Shown here piece by piece: positions 14,640-23,147 of a stretch of DNA of 48,043 nt; within the stretch, counting starts at the first letter, position 1, and each line of letters opens with the position of its first letter. The DNA lies in assembly GCA_018263335.1 (NCBI GenBank), contig JADFCY010000014.1:1-48043 (forward strand), written 5' to 3'. The notes beneath the pieces are model-generated. The model did no database searches, had not been told where the DNA came from, and was given only the letters and a program-made list of their open reading frames with translations. Made by a program: the position numbers and the translations under genes. Source of the DNA: Methanolinea sp. (GTDB lineage Archaea; Halobacteriota; Methanomicrobia; Methanomicrobiales; Methanospirillaceae).

Positions 14640-16021
14640 ACGTCGTGCTGATTGGTTTTCGGGGGACGGGGAAGACGGAGTCGGGCAGGCTGCTCGCACA
14701 TCTCCTCGATGTCCCTTTCTACGATACCGATGCGCTTGTCGAGGAAGAGGCGGGTGCCACGGTCCACGAGATCTTCGAACGAGAGGGAGAGGCCGGTTTC
14801 AGGGAACGCGAGAAACGGGCGATCGCGAATCTCCCGCGCGGTCCAGGGGTCTTTGCCACCGGCGGTGGCGCAGTCATCGACCCCGAGAACGTGGAACAGC
14901 TCCGTCGGGGGAGAACGATGGTTCTCCTCCAGGCAGACGAGGCAACCATCGAGAAGCGCATCCAGCATGGCAGTCGTCCCGCGCTGACCAGGATGGGGTT
15001 GCGGGCAGAGATCCATGCCCTCCTCGAAGCCCGAAGGGACGCGTACCTTGCAGCGGCAGACTACTGTATTGACACCAGCGCCCGCAGTGCAAACGAGGTC
15101 GCCATTGGCATCAAGCGCCTCCTGATGGAGGGGGGGACGAAAGAGGGGGCGAGGAGGGAAGCCCTTCTCGCAGTCGCAGGATCAGGTATCCCACGGCAGG
15201 AGGCCGAGGCGCTTGCAGCGAGGGTTGATGCGCTCGCCGAGAACCCGGTCCTCCGGATCTTCGGTGTCGCGGGGTACCCGAGCCTGCACAGCAGAAGCCC
15301 TGCCCTCTTCCAGCACCTCTTCACCTACTTCGAGATCAATGCGTTTTATACGAGGTTCCACGACCCGGCACTCACCCGCATACTGGGGATCGCACGGGAC
15401 CTTGACGTGCGCGGCCTGTCGGTGACAATCCCTTTCAAGCAGGAGATACTCAGGCACCTTGACCACATAGATGCCCACAGCAGGGCAATCGGTGCATGCA
15501 ACACTGTGGTCTTTTGCGGGGGCGAATCCCACGGCTATAACACCGACTGGATAGGTATCAGGGATCCTCTGGGTCCTTCACGCGGAAGCAGGGCAGTGAT
15601 CCTCGGCGCCGGGGGAGCCGCGGCTGCCGCTGCCTACGCCCTCCTGTCGCTTGACATGGAGGTCACCCTCCTGAACCGGACGGTCGAGCGGGCAGAGAGG
15701 CTCGCTGCGCGCCTGGGCTGCCATTATGGTTCGGTCCGCGATTTCGGCAGAATTAAACCTGAAGTGGTGGTGAATGCGACCCCGGTAGGCATGGAACCCG
15801 ATACCGCGAGCCCGCTCCAAAAGTCGGATCTTGCCCCTGGCATGACGGTCTTCGATCTCGTCTACACCCCTCCCGAGACACCCCTGATAAGGGCTGCAAG
15901 GGGCGCTGGCTGCACCGTGATCCCTGGCAGGGAGATGTTCATCCGGCAGGCAAGGGCCCAGTTCCGCCAGTTCACCGGCATCGACGCCCCGCTCGGCATG
16001 ATACGGGAGATCCTGGGATGA
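14636..16021 (+). CDS. aroE: Fused shikimate kinase (bacterial type)-shikimate dehydrogenase
   Basis: Protein of 461 aa with two complete domains. Residues 1-165 are a P-loop shikimate kinase of the bacterial AroK fold: Walker A GFRGTGKT (7-14), D32, FREREKR (R56/R58), GGG (76-78), lid Arg in [10 protein letters not shown], and [16 protein letters not shown]. Residues about 180-461 are AroE: HSRSP, catalytic Lys in VTIPFKQE, Asp in [12 protein letters not shown] loop [13 protein letters not shown] and NRT for NADPH. It reduces dehydroshikimate and phosphorylates the shikimate made. Most archaea use an unrelated GHMP-type shikimate kinase, so the kinase half probably came from bacteria. Confidence 0.93.
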   Translation: MNVVLIGFRGTGKTESGRLLAHLLDVPFYDTDALVEEEAGATVHEIFEREGEAGFREREKRAIANLPRGPGVFATGGGAVIDPENVEQLRRGRTMVLLQADEATIEKRIQHGSRPALTRMGLRAEIHALLEARRDAYLAAADYCIDTSARSANEVAIGIKRLLMEGGTKEGARREALLAVAGSGIPRQEAEALAARVDALAENPVLRIFGVAGYPSLHSRSPALFQHLFTYFEINAFYTRFHDPALTRILGIARDLDVRGLSVTIPFKQEILRHLDHIDAHSRAIGACNTVVFCGGESHGYNTDWIGIRDPLGPSRGSRAVILGAGGAAAAAAYALLSLDMEVTLLNRTVERAERLAARLGCHYGSVRDFGRIKPEVVVNATPVGMEPDTASPLQKSDLAPGMTVFDLVYTPPETPLIRAARGAGCTVIPGREMFIRQARAQFRQFTGIDAPLGMIREILG

Positions 16022-17022
16022 ATACGTTCGGCCGCTCATTCCGGATCACCACCTTCGGGGAGAGCCACGGCCCCGCGCTTGGCGTCGTGATTGACGGGTG
16101 CCCCCCTGGGATCGAACTCTCGGGAGACGATATTCAGCCGTTCCTTGACAGGAGGAGGCCGGGCAAAGGCCCGCTCATGTCGCCCCGCCGTGAAGAGGAC
16201 CGGGTCGAGATCCTTTCAGGCGTTTTTCTGGGGCGGACCACCGGCGCCCCTGTTGCCCTCCTCGTCAGGAATGCCGATTTCCGCGCTGAAGATTACGATG
16301 CGCTCAGGGAGGTGTTCAGGCCCGGCCACGCGGATTATACCTGGTGGAAAAAGTTCGGAATACGTGACCACCGGGGCGGCGGAAGGAGTTCAGGCCGCGA
16401 AACGGTCGCCCGGGTTGCGTCAGGCGCGGTGGCGGCAAAGATGCTTGGAGTCCGGGGCATCAGGATCGGGAGCAGGATCCTTGAAATTCACGGCTGCACC
16501 AGCCCGCAAGATATGGAGAAAGAGATAGCGCATGCCATGGAGATCGGAGATTCTGTAGGGGGAATTGTTGAGATCACCGCGAGTGGGTGCCCCCCTGGCC
16601 TCGGCGACCCGGTCTTTGGGAAGCTCGACGCCATGATCGGGATGGCGATGCTCTCAATCGGCGCAGTCAAGGGCGTTGAGATTGGGGAGGGCTTTGCCGC
16701 CGCACGGATGCGGGGGAGCGAACAGAATGACCAGATGGATGAGGGGGGCTTCCTCTCCAACCACGCGGGAGGGATCCTCGGGGGTATCAGCACTGGCGAA
16801 GATATCGTGGTGCGGATAGCGGTAAAACCGACACCTTCAATCGCCCGGGAGCAGCGGACCGTTGACACCGGCGGGAAAGGGCGTCTGATCTCGGTTCGCG
16901 GAAGGCATGATCCCTGCATCGTTCCCCGGCTGGCCCCCGTTGCGGAGGCGATGCTTGCCCTCGTTCTTGCCGATGCGCTGCTTCTGCAGGAAGGGACAAG
17001 GGCCTGGATATCTCAAAGATGA
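16018..17022 (+). CDS. aroC: Chorismate synthase
   Basis: Protein of 334 aa. It needs reduced FMN to remove phosphate from EPSP, giving chorismate. Signatures are [18 protein letters not shown] (signature 1), [29 protein letters not shown]-type signature 2 and [21 protein letters not shown] with [18 protein letters not shown] near the end. It is shorter than many bacterial forms, having a brief C-terminus. Last gene of the tightly overlapped aromatic operon, starting within the stop of the fusion gene. Confidence 0.95.
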   Translation: MNTFGRSFRITTFGESHGPALGVVIDGCPPGIELSGDDIQPFLDRRRPGKGPLMSPRREEDRVEILSGVFLGRTTGAPVALLVRNADFRAEDYDALREVFRPGHADYTWWKKFGIRDHRGGGRSSGRETVARVASGAVAAKMLGVRGIRIGSRILEIHGCTSPQDMEKEIAHAMEIGDSVGGIVEITASGCPPGLGDPVFGKLDAMIGMAMLSIGAVKGVEIGEGFAAARMRGSEQNDQMDEGGFLSNHAGGILGGISTGEDIVVRIAVKPTPSIAREQRTVDTGGKGRLISVRGRHDPCIVPRLAPVAEAMLALVLADALLLQEGTRAWISQR

Positions 17023-17128
17023 AAGGCTTTATCCTGGTCCTGCACACCATTCCTGCAGCGATGACACAACACCTTGAATCCTGCCCCCTTCCAGGGAGAC
17101 ACAGCCTGGACGAGGAGAGAGGGGTACC

Positions 17129-17539
17129 ATGAGAGGAACAGGACTGGGAATACGTCTCCTCCTCGCATTCCTGGTGTGCGGAAGCATCCTTGCCGGAGGC
17201 TGCATCTCGGTTCTCTCGCAATCCGCGCCCGAGGGCGCGGGAGGGGAGGGGTCCTCCCTGCGGGCGACCCTCGTCGACCAGGACGCAGACTGGGGCTTTT
17301 CAAGGGGTTGCACCTGGACCGCGGTGCTCCAGGTAGCAAACCCCGGCAGTATCCAGGAGAAGAACGTGCACCTGCATGTGGAACTTGTGAATGCCAGGAC
17401 CGGGGCGGTGAGGGATGCAAAAGACCTGTTCCTGGGGACGATCGGGCCGGGGGAGGAGAAGACAGCCAGGGTCGTTTTGGACGGAGAATGCCTTGACGAG
17501 TATACTATCAGGGCAATCCCTGTGGTCAGAGGTCCCTGA
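17129..17539 (+). CDS. Predicted secreted lipoprotein, CARDB/FxLYD-like
   Basis: Protein of 136 aa. The signal peptide (LGIRLLLAFLVCGSILAGGC) ends in a lipobox A-G-G-C. After a Gly/Ser-rich linker comes one beta-sandwich-like domain (CTWTAVLQVANPGSIQEKNVHLHVEL; GTIGPGEEKTARVVLDGEC) resembling domains seen in archaeal surface lipoproteins. No enzymatic motif. It follows aroC by 106 bases and overlaps the 3' end of aroD by 14 bases tail to tail. Its function is unknown and probably unrelated to the aromatic genes. Confidence 0.75.
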   Translation: MRGTGLGIRLLLAFLVCGSILAGGCISVLSQSAPEGAGGEGSSLRATLVDQDADWGFSRGCTWTAVLQVANPGSIQEKNVHLHVELVNARTGAVRDAKDLFLGTIGPGEEKTARVVLDGECLDEYTIRAIPVVRGP

Positions 17540-18161
17540 CAAGGCGGCAGAACTCCTTCCACTCGCGGACGTGATACTGCCCGGGAGAGGCAGCGGTGCC
17601 GCAGTGGCAGAATATAAGGTATGACCCAAACAGCGGGAGCAGGAGGCGGGCATAACGGAACCCGGTTCCCATGATGCTGGTAATGACAGGTTTTCCTGCC
17701 TGCCTTGTGAAGGAGAGGAGTGCGAGGACATCGTCTTCTGTGCGGGGGCCGACGACGATTTTGGGGATATCGCCAAACGATCGCAGGCGTGACTCCCGGA
17801 CAGCAAGTGCATGAGGGTCGAGCATTGAGGGAGTGTGGTACGAGGAGATCAGGGTCTTTCCCATGCCTTTCAGGAGAGGGGCAAAGGATGCAAACCGCTC
17901 TTCGATGTCAATATACGTGGCATAGGAGAGGTATGGCTGGAGGATCTCCCACCATTCACCGGCTCCGCCTTGGAACGACCCCCCCTCGTCGGCACTCCTG
18001 AGGGTGAATATCAGGGGGACGGGGATATCAGAAAAGACTTCCTGTGCATACTGTTCTGGTATCCTGCCGGTAAGGTCCAGCCTGACTTCTATTATATCTG
18101 CTCCTGCGGAGAGGGCATGAGAAATGAGGGCCGTGTCAGGGACCGATACCGCGCATCGCAT
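17526..18161 (-). CDS. aroD: 3-dehydroquinate dehydratase, type I
   Basis: Protein of 211 aa, a TIM-barrel enzyme converting 3-dehydroquinate to 3-dehydroshikimate through a Schiff base. Seen: ADIIEVRLDL (the E-x-R substrate motif), TLISSYHTP with the catalytic His, PKIVVGP with the Schiff-base Lys, SIMGTGFRYARLLLP and the substrate-loop region. It fills the one chorismate-pathway step missing from the operon at 9190-17022 but is on the opposite strand with its own promoter, probably leaderless (TATA element 18186-18193). Confidence 0.93.
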   Translation of the reverse strand: MRCAVSVPDTALISHALSAGADIIEVRLDLTGRIPEQYAQEVFSDIPVPLIFTLRSADEGGSFQGGAGEWWEILQPYLSYATYIDIEERFASFAPLLKGMGKTLISSYHTPSMLDPHALAVRESRLRSFGDIPKIVVGPRTEDDVLALLSFTRQAGKPVITSIMGTGFRYARLLLPLFGSYLIFCHCGTAASPGQYHVREWKEFCRLVRDL

Positions 18162-18185
18162 TCCAACGATTCTTAGCCGGGCGAG

Positions 18186-18193
18186 TATTTAAT
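18186..18193. promoter_or_regulatory. Symmetrical TATA element between aroD and the U32 gene
   Basis: TATTTAAT reads as a TATA-like box on both strands. It is 28 bases from the aroD start on one side and about 31 bases from the U32 start on the other, so a single element could set near-leaderless starts in both directions. No second TATA-like sequence is present in the 59-base gap. Confidence 0.5.
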
Positions 18194-18220
18194 CTGCATC
18201 CGGGCGACCTCTCACCCCAC

Positions 18221-20845
18221 ATGAGACATCCCGAATCTCTCCACGGCAAAGAACGCCGGTGTCCCGAACTGCTTGCCCCGGCAGGATCAAAGGAGGCATT
18301 GCAGGCAGCGGTGGCTGCCGGGGCCGATGCGGTATACCTGGGAGGGAGGAAGTTTGGGGCCAGGCACTTTGCGGCCAACTTCAGCGAAGGAGAGATACGG
18401 GATGCAGTGAGGTATGCACACCTCCAAGGCGTGAGGGTATACGTCACGGTCAACACGCTCATCCAGGACCAGGAACTCCGGGATGCGATGGAGTATCTCC
18501 TGTCGCTCCATGGGATGGGTGTCGATGCAGTCCTTATCCAGGACCCCGGGCTCCTTGCTCTTGCACGGGAGATGATACCGGGTCTTGACCTTCACGCGTC
18601 CACCCAGTGCACGATATCCACGAGAGAGGGAGTGGAATGGGCATGGAGGGCCGGGTTCGCCCGCGTGGTAATGGCGCGCGAGACGCCGCTCTCCGAGATT
18701 GACCGGATCATGGCGATCCCCCGGGAGAATAGGCCGGGGATCGAGATCTTCGTCCATGGGGCACTCTGCTATTCGTATTCCGGGCAGTGCTTTCTCTCTT
18801 CGGTGATCGGGGGGAGGAGCGGGAACCGGGGGATGTGCGCCCAGCCCTGCAGGAAACCCTACACGTTGCTTCATGGTGTTTTTGACAATTTTGGCCGGCT
18901 GACGGATGTGTCCCAGGTCTCCTGTCGCGACCGCTACCTTCTCTCAACCAAAGATCTCTGCTGCTATGACGGACTGCGCGAGATTGTCGCGCGGGGAGTT
19001 GAGGCCCTGAAGATCGAGGGGAGAATGCGCTCCCCTGAGTACGTGGCAGCAGTAGTGGGTGCGTACCGGAGAGCCCTCGATGCATTGGAAAAAGGGAATG
19101 AATGGCACTCGCATGATGATATTGACGAGATGGCAAGAGCGTTCAACCGGGGTTTTACGAGAGGCTATCTCCTTGGCGACAGAGGCCCGTCACTCATGGG
19201 GAGGGATCGGCCCGACCATCGCGGGCTCTTCCTCGGGACGGTCGTGCGGGCACCTAAGGGTGAAGGGATTCTGATCAGTCCGGCTTCGCCATACCTGCCG
19301 GTTTCGGGAGACGGGATCCTTGTTGCGGATTCCACGGGGGAAATCAGGACGGGGCACTTACTTCACAGGGATTCTGAACGCCGCGGGGATATGCTCTTTT
19401 TACCTGTCCAGGTGACCGGGGTGAAGCCAGGTTCGTTCGTCTCCGTCACAAGGAGCCTGCACCTTTCCGGCAGGCTCAGGGAGGCGCTCCATGCGGGCCC
19501 TAAGCGTTTTTGTATCCCTGTTGTGATGCAGGTCCGCATCGAAGAAGGAAGACCGCTGGAAGGGAGTGCCACGTGCCCGGGACCCCGGGGAGGAGAAATT
19601 GTGGTCAGCCGTGTGATGGATTTTATTCCCAATCACGCACAGACTGCACGTCTCTCGCTGGAGGCCGCATCCCGGCAACTGCGAAAGACTGGGGGGGCCC
19701 CTTTCCGAGTGGATAAAGTGTTCATTGACCGCCATGGCGATCCGTTCGTCCCGCTTGGTGCGCTGAACCATCTCAGGCGCGAGCTCCTCACCGGTCTCGA
19801 GGAAGCATGGCTGCGCGAATCTCTCCCTGAAAGGACAGCACTTGGGGATGCCGGGATGCGTATCCAGAAGTTTTTTCAACGGGATGTCCCAAAAATCCTG
19901 CCTGGAAATCCACATGACCGGGAGGCCCCGCGCCCTGTACTGCACATTTATTGCGCGACACCCGGGGAACTCGAATCAGCCTGCAGTGCAGGGTGCGATG
20001 CGATCTGCTATGAGCCATCAGCCCTGGGGTGGGAGGATTATTTCGGGGATCTCTGCACCGGGTCCATGTACTGCAGCGAGCGCAACGTGTCGTATACCTG
20101 GAAATGGCCCCGAATCACCTTCCGCTCCTTCCTCGAAAAGGCCCTCCCAATGCTTCCTCAACTTTTCAGGGCAGGGGTCCGGCGCGTCATGGTCGATGAG
20201 GCGGGGATGGCGGACGCAATCCTCTCGTCCGAGCACCGCATGGAGGTCATTGGAGGCCAGGGCTTAAACATCTACAATGCCTGTGCAGCCCGTGCATTTC
20301 ACCCCCCCATATCCCAATTCACCCTCTCCCCGGAACTCTCATCTTCCCAGGTGGCGGCACTCATCGCAACGTCATCCAGAGCGAAGCCGCAGATCAGGTA
20401 CGAGATCATCTGCCAGGGAAATCTGGACACGATCGTGAGTGAGGACCGTCTCCTGTCCACCCTGGTTGGGGATCGCCCCCATTTGAGTTCGGATGCATTC
20501 GGACTCAGGGATGAGACGGGCAGGGTCTTCCCTGTGTACGAGGATCGTCTGGGGAGAACCCACGTACTTAATGCGGTGGAGACAACGCTCATAGACCGGA
20601 TACCAGAACTGGCATCGATGGGTGTCCATTCCCTTGCCGTGGATGCCCGGGGGAGGGGTGAGCGGTACGCAGCAGGCATGACCGCGCTCTACCGTGAGGG
20701 CATCGGGGCGGCATTCAGGGCCCATACACCCCGGTCATATTGGGGAAACCTTCTGCAGCGGGTGCGGGCGATATCCAGGGGCGGAATCACCGCGGGTCAC
20801 TTTGAGAGGGGAGTGGCAGGATACGGCGACAATGGAGCAGAATAG
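18221..20845 (+). CDS. Peptidase U32 family protein with DUF3656, long form
   Basis: Protein of 874 aa. The N-terminal TIM-barrel region starts CPELLAPAGSKEALQAAVAA and AVYLGGRKFGAR. The U32 signature E-x-F-x-H-G-A-x-C-x-x-x-S-G-x-C is at residues 175-190, followed by C206 and C210 (GMCAQPC), likely cluster ligands. IEGRMRSPEYVAAVVGAYRRALD and the middle DUF3656-like part follow. Bacterial relatives RlhA and TrhP hydroxylate 23S rRNA or tRNA, so an RNA-modification role is more likely than proteolysis. The C-terminal quarter, with YEIICQGNLDTIVSEDRLL, is a second U32-like module. Bacterial RlhA is about 650 aa. Confidence 0.88.
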   Translation: MRHPESLHGKERRCPELLAPAGSKEALQAAVAAGADAVYLGGRKFGARHFAANFSEGEIRDAVRYAHLQGVRVYVTVNTLIQDQELRDAMEYLLSLHGMGVDAVLIQDPGLLALAREMIPGLDLHASTQCTISTREGVEWAWRAGFARVVMARETPLSEIDRIMAIPRENRPGIEIFVHGALCYSYSGQCFLSSVIGGRSGNRGMCAQPCRKPYTLLHGVFDNFGRLTDVSQVSCRDRYLLSTKDLCCYDGLREIVARGVEALKIEGRMRSPEYVAAVVGAYRRALDALEKGNEWHSHDDIDEMARAFNRGFTRGYLLGDRGPSLMGRDRPDHRGLFLGTVVRAPKGEGILISPASPYLPVSGDGILVADSTGEIRTGHLLHRDSERRGDMLFLPVQVTGVKPGSFVSVTRSLHLSGRLREALHAGPKRFCIPVVMQVRIEEGRPLEGSATCPGPRGGEIVVSRVMDFIPNHAQTARLSLEAASRQLRKTGGAPFRVDKVFIDRHGDPFVPLGALNHLRRELLTGLEEAWLRESLPERTALGDAGMRIQKFFQRDVPKILPGNPHDREAPRPVLHIYCATPGELESACSAGCDAICYEPSALGWEDYFGDLCTGSMYCSERNVSYTWKWPRITFRSFLEKALPMLPQLFRAGVRRVMVDEAGMADAILSSEHRMEVIGGQGLNIYNACAARAFHPPISQFTLSPELSSSQVAALIATSSRAKPQIRYEIICQGNLDTIVSEDRLLSTLVGDRPHLSSDAFGLRDETGRVFPVYEDRLGRTHVLNAVETTLIDRIPELASMGVHSLAVDARGRGERYAAGMTALYREGIGAAFRAHTPRSYWGNLLQRVRAISRGGITAGHFERGVAGYGDNGAE

Positions 20846-20887
20846 GTTTTCCCCTGGTGTAGCCATATCATTGGCTGAGAGATCTGT

Positions 20888-21556
20888 ATGGGAATGCCAT
20901 TCATCCTTCTCAACCTGAAGACCTACACCGAGGGCAGCGGTCAGCGCGCCCACCACATTGCAGAAGCTGCCCAGCAGGTGGCAGAGGAATCCGGAGTGGA
21001 GATCGGGATCGCCCCCAGTTACATGAACATCCACCCGATGTCAATGCACTACTCGCTCCCGGTATACGCCCAGCATGTGGATGCCGCCGCGCCGGGTGCC
21101 CATACGGGCTCGGTGACCGTCGAGGCGCTCCGCTCCGCGGGGGCGACAGGCTCCCTCGTAAACCATTCCGAACGCAGGCTCACCCTTGCGGATATCGACG
21201 CCGCGATCACGCAACTCCGGTCGGCAGGTCTTATCTCGGTGGTGTGCTCGAATAATATCGCGACGAGCGCTGCGGCTGCAGCCCTGGGCCCTGATTTTGT
21301 CGCAATTGAGCCACCGGAACTGATCGGCGGAACTGTTTCTGTCTCCCAGGCCAATCCCGAGATCATCACCGGAACAGTGGATGCGGTGCAGAGGGTCAAT
21401 CCCTCGGTGAAGATCCTGACAGGTGCGGGGATCCACTCCGGCGAGTGCGTGAAGGTCGCAGTCGATCTCGGGACAGCGGGAGTGCTCCTGGCCTCAAGCG
21501 TGGTCAAGGCAAAAGCGCCCATCAGCGTGCTGCGGGACCTGGTCTCGAAACTCTAG
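20888..21556 (+). CDS. tpiA: Triosephosphate isomerase, archaeal
   Basis: Protein of 222 aa (220 from Met3 at 20894), the short archaeal tetrameric type. It interconverts DHAP and glyceraldehyde 3-phosphate. Evidence: FILLNLKTYTEGSGQ with catalytic Asn/Lys, QHVDAAAPGAHTGSVTVE, NHSERR with catalytic His, AIEPPELIGG with catalytic Glu and the phosphate loop TGAGIHSGE, then GVLLASSVVKAK. Its stop and that of the convergent HTH-CBS gene share the palindrome CTAG (21553-21556). Confidence 0.95.
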   Translation: MGMPFILLNLKTYTEGSGQRAHHIAEAAQQVAEESGVEIGIAPSYMNIHPMSMHYSLPVYAQHVDAAAPGAHTGSVTVEALRSAGATGSLVNHSERRLTLADIDAAITQLRSAGLISVVCSNNIATSAAAAALGPDFVAIEPPELIGGTVSVSQANPEIITGTVDAVQRVNPSVKILTGAGIHSGECVKVAVDLGTAGVLLASSVVKAKAPISVLRDLVSKL

Positions 21557-22113
21557 CGGTCCATGATAAGAGGGATGAGGTCATGCTTGGTGATGACACC
21601 CCTCACCCTTCCCCCTTCGGTCACCAGCACCGCGTGGTGGTTCTGGAGTATCCTGATCACCGTTTCGATATCCATATCGTGGGGGACTGTGGGAAACCCC
21701 GACTCCATGTAATGCTTCACCTGCTCTCCCTGCGTGCGGTGGGCCCCCTGTTCCTCGATCGCGGTCACGATCGCCGATTCCGAGATGCACCCCACGGGGA
21801 TACCCTCCTCGAGGACGGGAACCTGGGATATGCTGTATCTCTCCATGATGTCCACCGCATGGGTGATGGTGTCTTCGACTCTCACACTGATGACCGGTGA
21901 GTGCATGACACGCGCAGCGGTGATCCTTGGCCTTGCCATGGTATTGAGTACATGGACGATCTTTGCGAGGGTGCTTGCCCTTGGGTCCACGCTCCCCGAT
22001 TCGATTCGTGCCACCATAGACTGGCTGATCCCTGCACGCTCGGCAAGGTCAGCCTGCTTCATTCCCAGGAGTTCTCTCTTCGCCTTGATCTCCGCGGGTG
22101 TCGGGATATGCAT
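21553..22113 (-). CDS. HTH-CBS domain transcriptional regulator
   Basis: Protein of 186 aa from ATG 22113. An N-terminal Cro/XRE helix-turn-helix (IKAKRELLGMKQADLAERAGI, then SQSMVARIESGSVDPRASTL) is followed by two CBS motifs (about 70-125 and 130-186; VMHSPVISVRVEDTITHAVDIM and FPTVPHDMDIETVIRILQ). CBS pairs usually bind adenosyl ligands such as AMP, ATP or SAM, so this is probably an energy- or SAM-sensing regulator. The longer in-frame ORF to 22278 would run into the RNase P RNA gene and is rejected. A minus-strand AT box (AATAAAATTTAT, about 22143-22154) fits its own promoter. Confidence 0.9.
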   Translation of the reverse strand: MHIPTPAEIKAKRELLGMKQADLAERAGISQSMVARIESGSVDPRASTLAKIVHVLNTMARPRITAARVMHSPVISVRVEDTITHAVDIMERYSISQVPVLEEGIPVGCISESAIVTAIEEQGAHRTQGEQVKHYMESGFPTVPHDMDIETVIRILQNHHAVLVTEGGRVRGVITKHDLIPLIMDR

Positions 22114-22176
22114 TTGTGGTATTACCCTGGCGCATAGAGGAGGATAAATTTTATTGCAGAAAGTGCATACAGGAAT

Positions 22177-22527
22177 GGAGTGGGAGGAGTAAGCCCCCTT
22201 CTGTTCGGTGCGGCATTCAGCTATGCGCCATACCCGGGCAGGCACTGAGCAGCCTTCATGCCCTGTTCTGGCTTGCACCCGCAGGGATTCACCGTTTCAT
22301 CGATTCCTGCCCTTATGCATCAACGAGACATACGCGCACTCGAAGAGGCGCGACGCATCGCCCCTCTGGGGGCTCGATCGCATCATCGCTGGGGGCAGGC
22401 CGTGTCGTTTCTGTGCCATTGCCATGACTCTCGCCACCCGTACTTGCATACGGCTGCGCGCTCAGCAGGTGGGGGGACTTTCCTCAGCAGCATCATGTGC
22501 CACCGTCGGCCGCACTCTCCCTCTCCC
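22177..22527 (-). ncRNA. rnpB: RNase P RNA, archaeal type A-like
   Basis: Read on the minus strand the region has the universal RNase P core: CR-I GAGGAAAGTCC at 22485-22475, and CR-V ACAGAA-GGGG-GCTTA at 22204-22190. P1 pairs the 5' GGAGAGGGAG (22526-22517) with the 3' CTCCTCCCACTCC, with one mismatch. A GGGTGCAAGCCAGAACAGGG segment lies in the specificity part. The RNA is the catalytic subunit that removes tRNA 5' leaders. The ends given are those of P1, about 351 bases. It lies between the HTH-CBS gene (downstream, same strand) and the divergent AMMECR1 gene. Confidence 0.93.
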
Positions 22528-22554
22528 TATATAATAGGAAGGCACCTTATTTAC
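22528..22554. promoter_or_regulatory. Interleaved promoters of rnpB and the AMMECR1 gene
   Basis: TATATAAT (22528-22535) predicts a plus-strand RNA start near 22557, so the AMMECR1 gene (ATG 22560) has almost no leader. CTTATTTAC (22546-22554), read as GTAAATAAG on the minus strand, predicts an rnpB start near 22524, which agrees with the 5' end of P1. The two TATA boxes lie between both start sites. Confidence 0.6.
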
Positions 22555-22559
22555 ACCTG

Positions 22560-23147
22560 ATGGATGCGCTCACGCCAGAAGAGGGAGCACTCGCGGTGCG
22601 ACTGGCACGCTCGGTCCTGGATCACGCCATTGGCGGAAAACCGGAGGCAGTTCTCAATCTCCCGCCAGTATTCAGGGAGAAGAGGGGGGTATTCGTGACT
22701 CTCACGGTGCATGGGGAACTGAGAGGGTGTATCGGGTTCCCCTACCCGCACATGGCCCTGGAAAAGGCTGTCCGGGATGCTGCCTACGCTGCAGCGAGGG
22801 AGGACCCGAGGTTTCCCCCCGTTGAGAAGGGGGAACTGCCGCGAATCAGGATTGAAGTGACTGTGCTCACCGTTCCCATGCTGCTGGGTGCCGAACCCTT
22901 GGATCGTCCAATGGCTGTCCAGGTCGGCAGGCACGGACTGATCGTCAGGGGATTTGGCAGGAGTGGGCTCCTCCTCCCCCAGGTACCTGTGGAATGGAAA
23001 TGGGACAGCCGGGAGTTCCTTGACCACACCTGCATGAAGGCAGGACTGCCGGCAGGGTGCTGGAAGCAGAAGGGGGTCGAGGTCTTCACCTTCGAAGGGC
23101 AGATATTCCGTGAACCTCTCCGGCATGAGGGTGGGAGAGAGTGGTGA
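22560..23147 (+). CDS. AMMECR1 domain protein
   Basis: Protein of 195 aa from ATG 22560. It carries the AMMECR1 core, including RGVFVTLTVHGELRGCIGFP, in which the conserved hexapeptide LRGCIG is exact. RDAAYAAAREDPRFPPVEKGEL, IRIEVTVLTVP and GLIVRGFGRSGLLLPQVPVEW follow in the usual order. Archaeal members often sit beside MEMO or radical SAM genes; none is here. Function is unresolved in all domains of life. Its promoter is interleaved with that of rnpB. Confidence 0.93.
   Translation: MDALTPEEGALAVRLARSVLDHAIGGKPEAVLNLPPVFREKRGVFVTLTVHGELRGCIGFPYPHMALEKAVRDAAYAAAREDPRFPPVEKGELPRIRIEVTVLTVPMLLGAEPLDRPMAVQVGRHGLIVRGFGRSGLLLPQVPVEWKWDSREFLDHTCMKAGLPAGCWKQKGVEVFTFEGQIFREPLRHEGGREW

Noticed and set aside
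22114-22278. N-terminal extension of the HTH-CBS protein
   Set aside because: It would be encoded by RNase P RNA sequence, and the HTH starts normally at ATG 22113.
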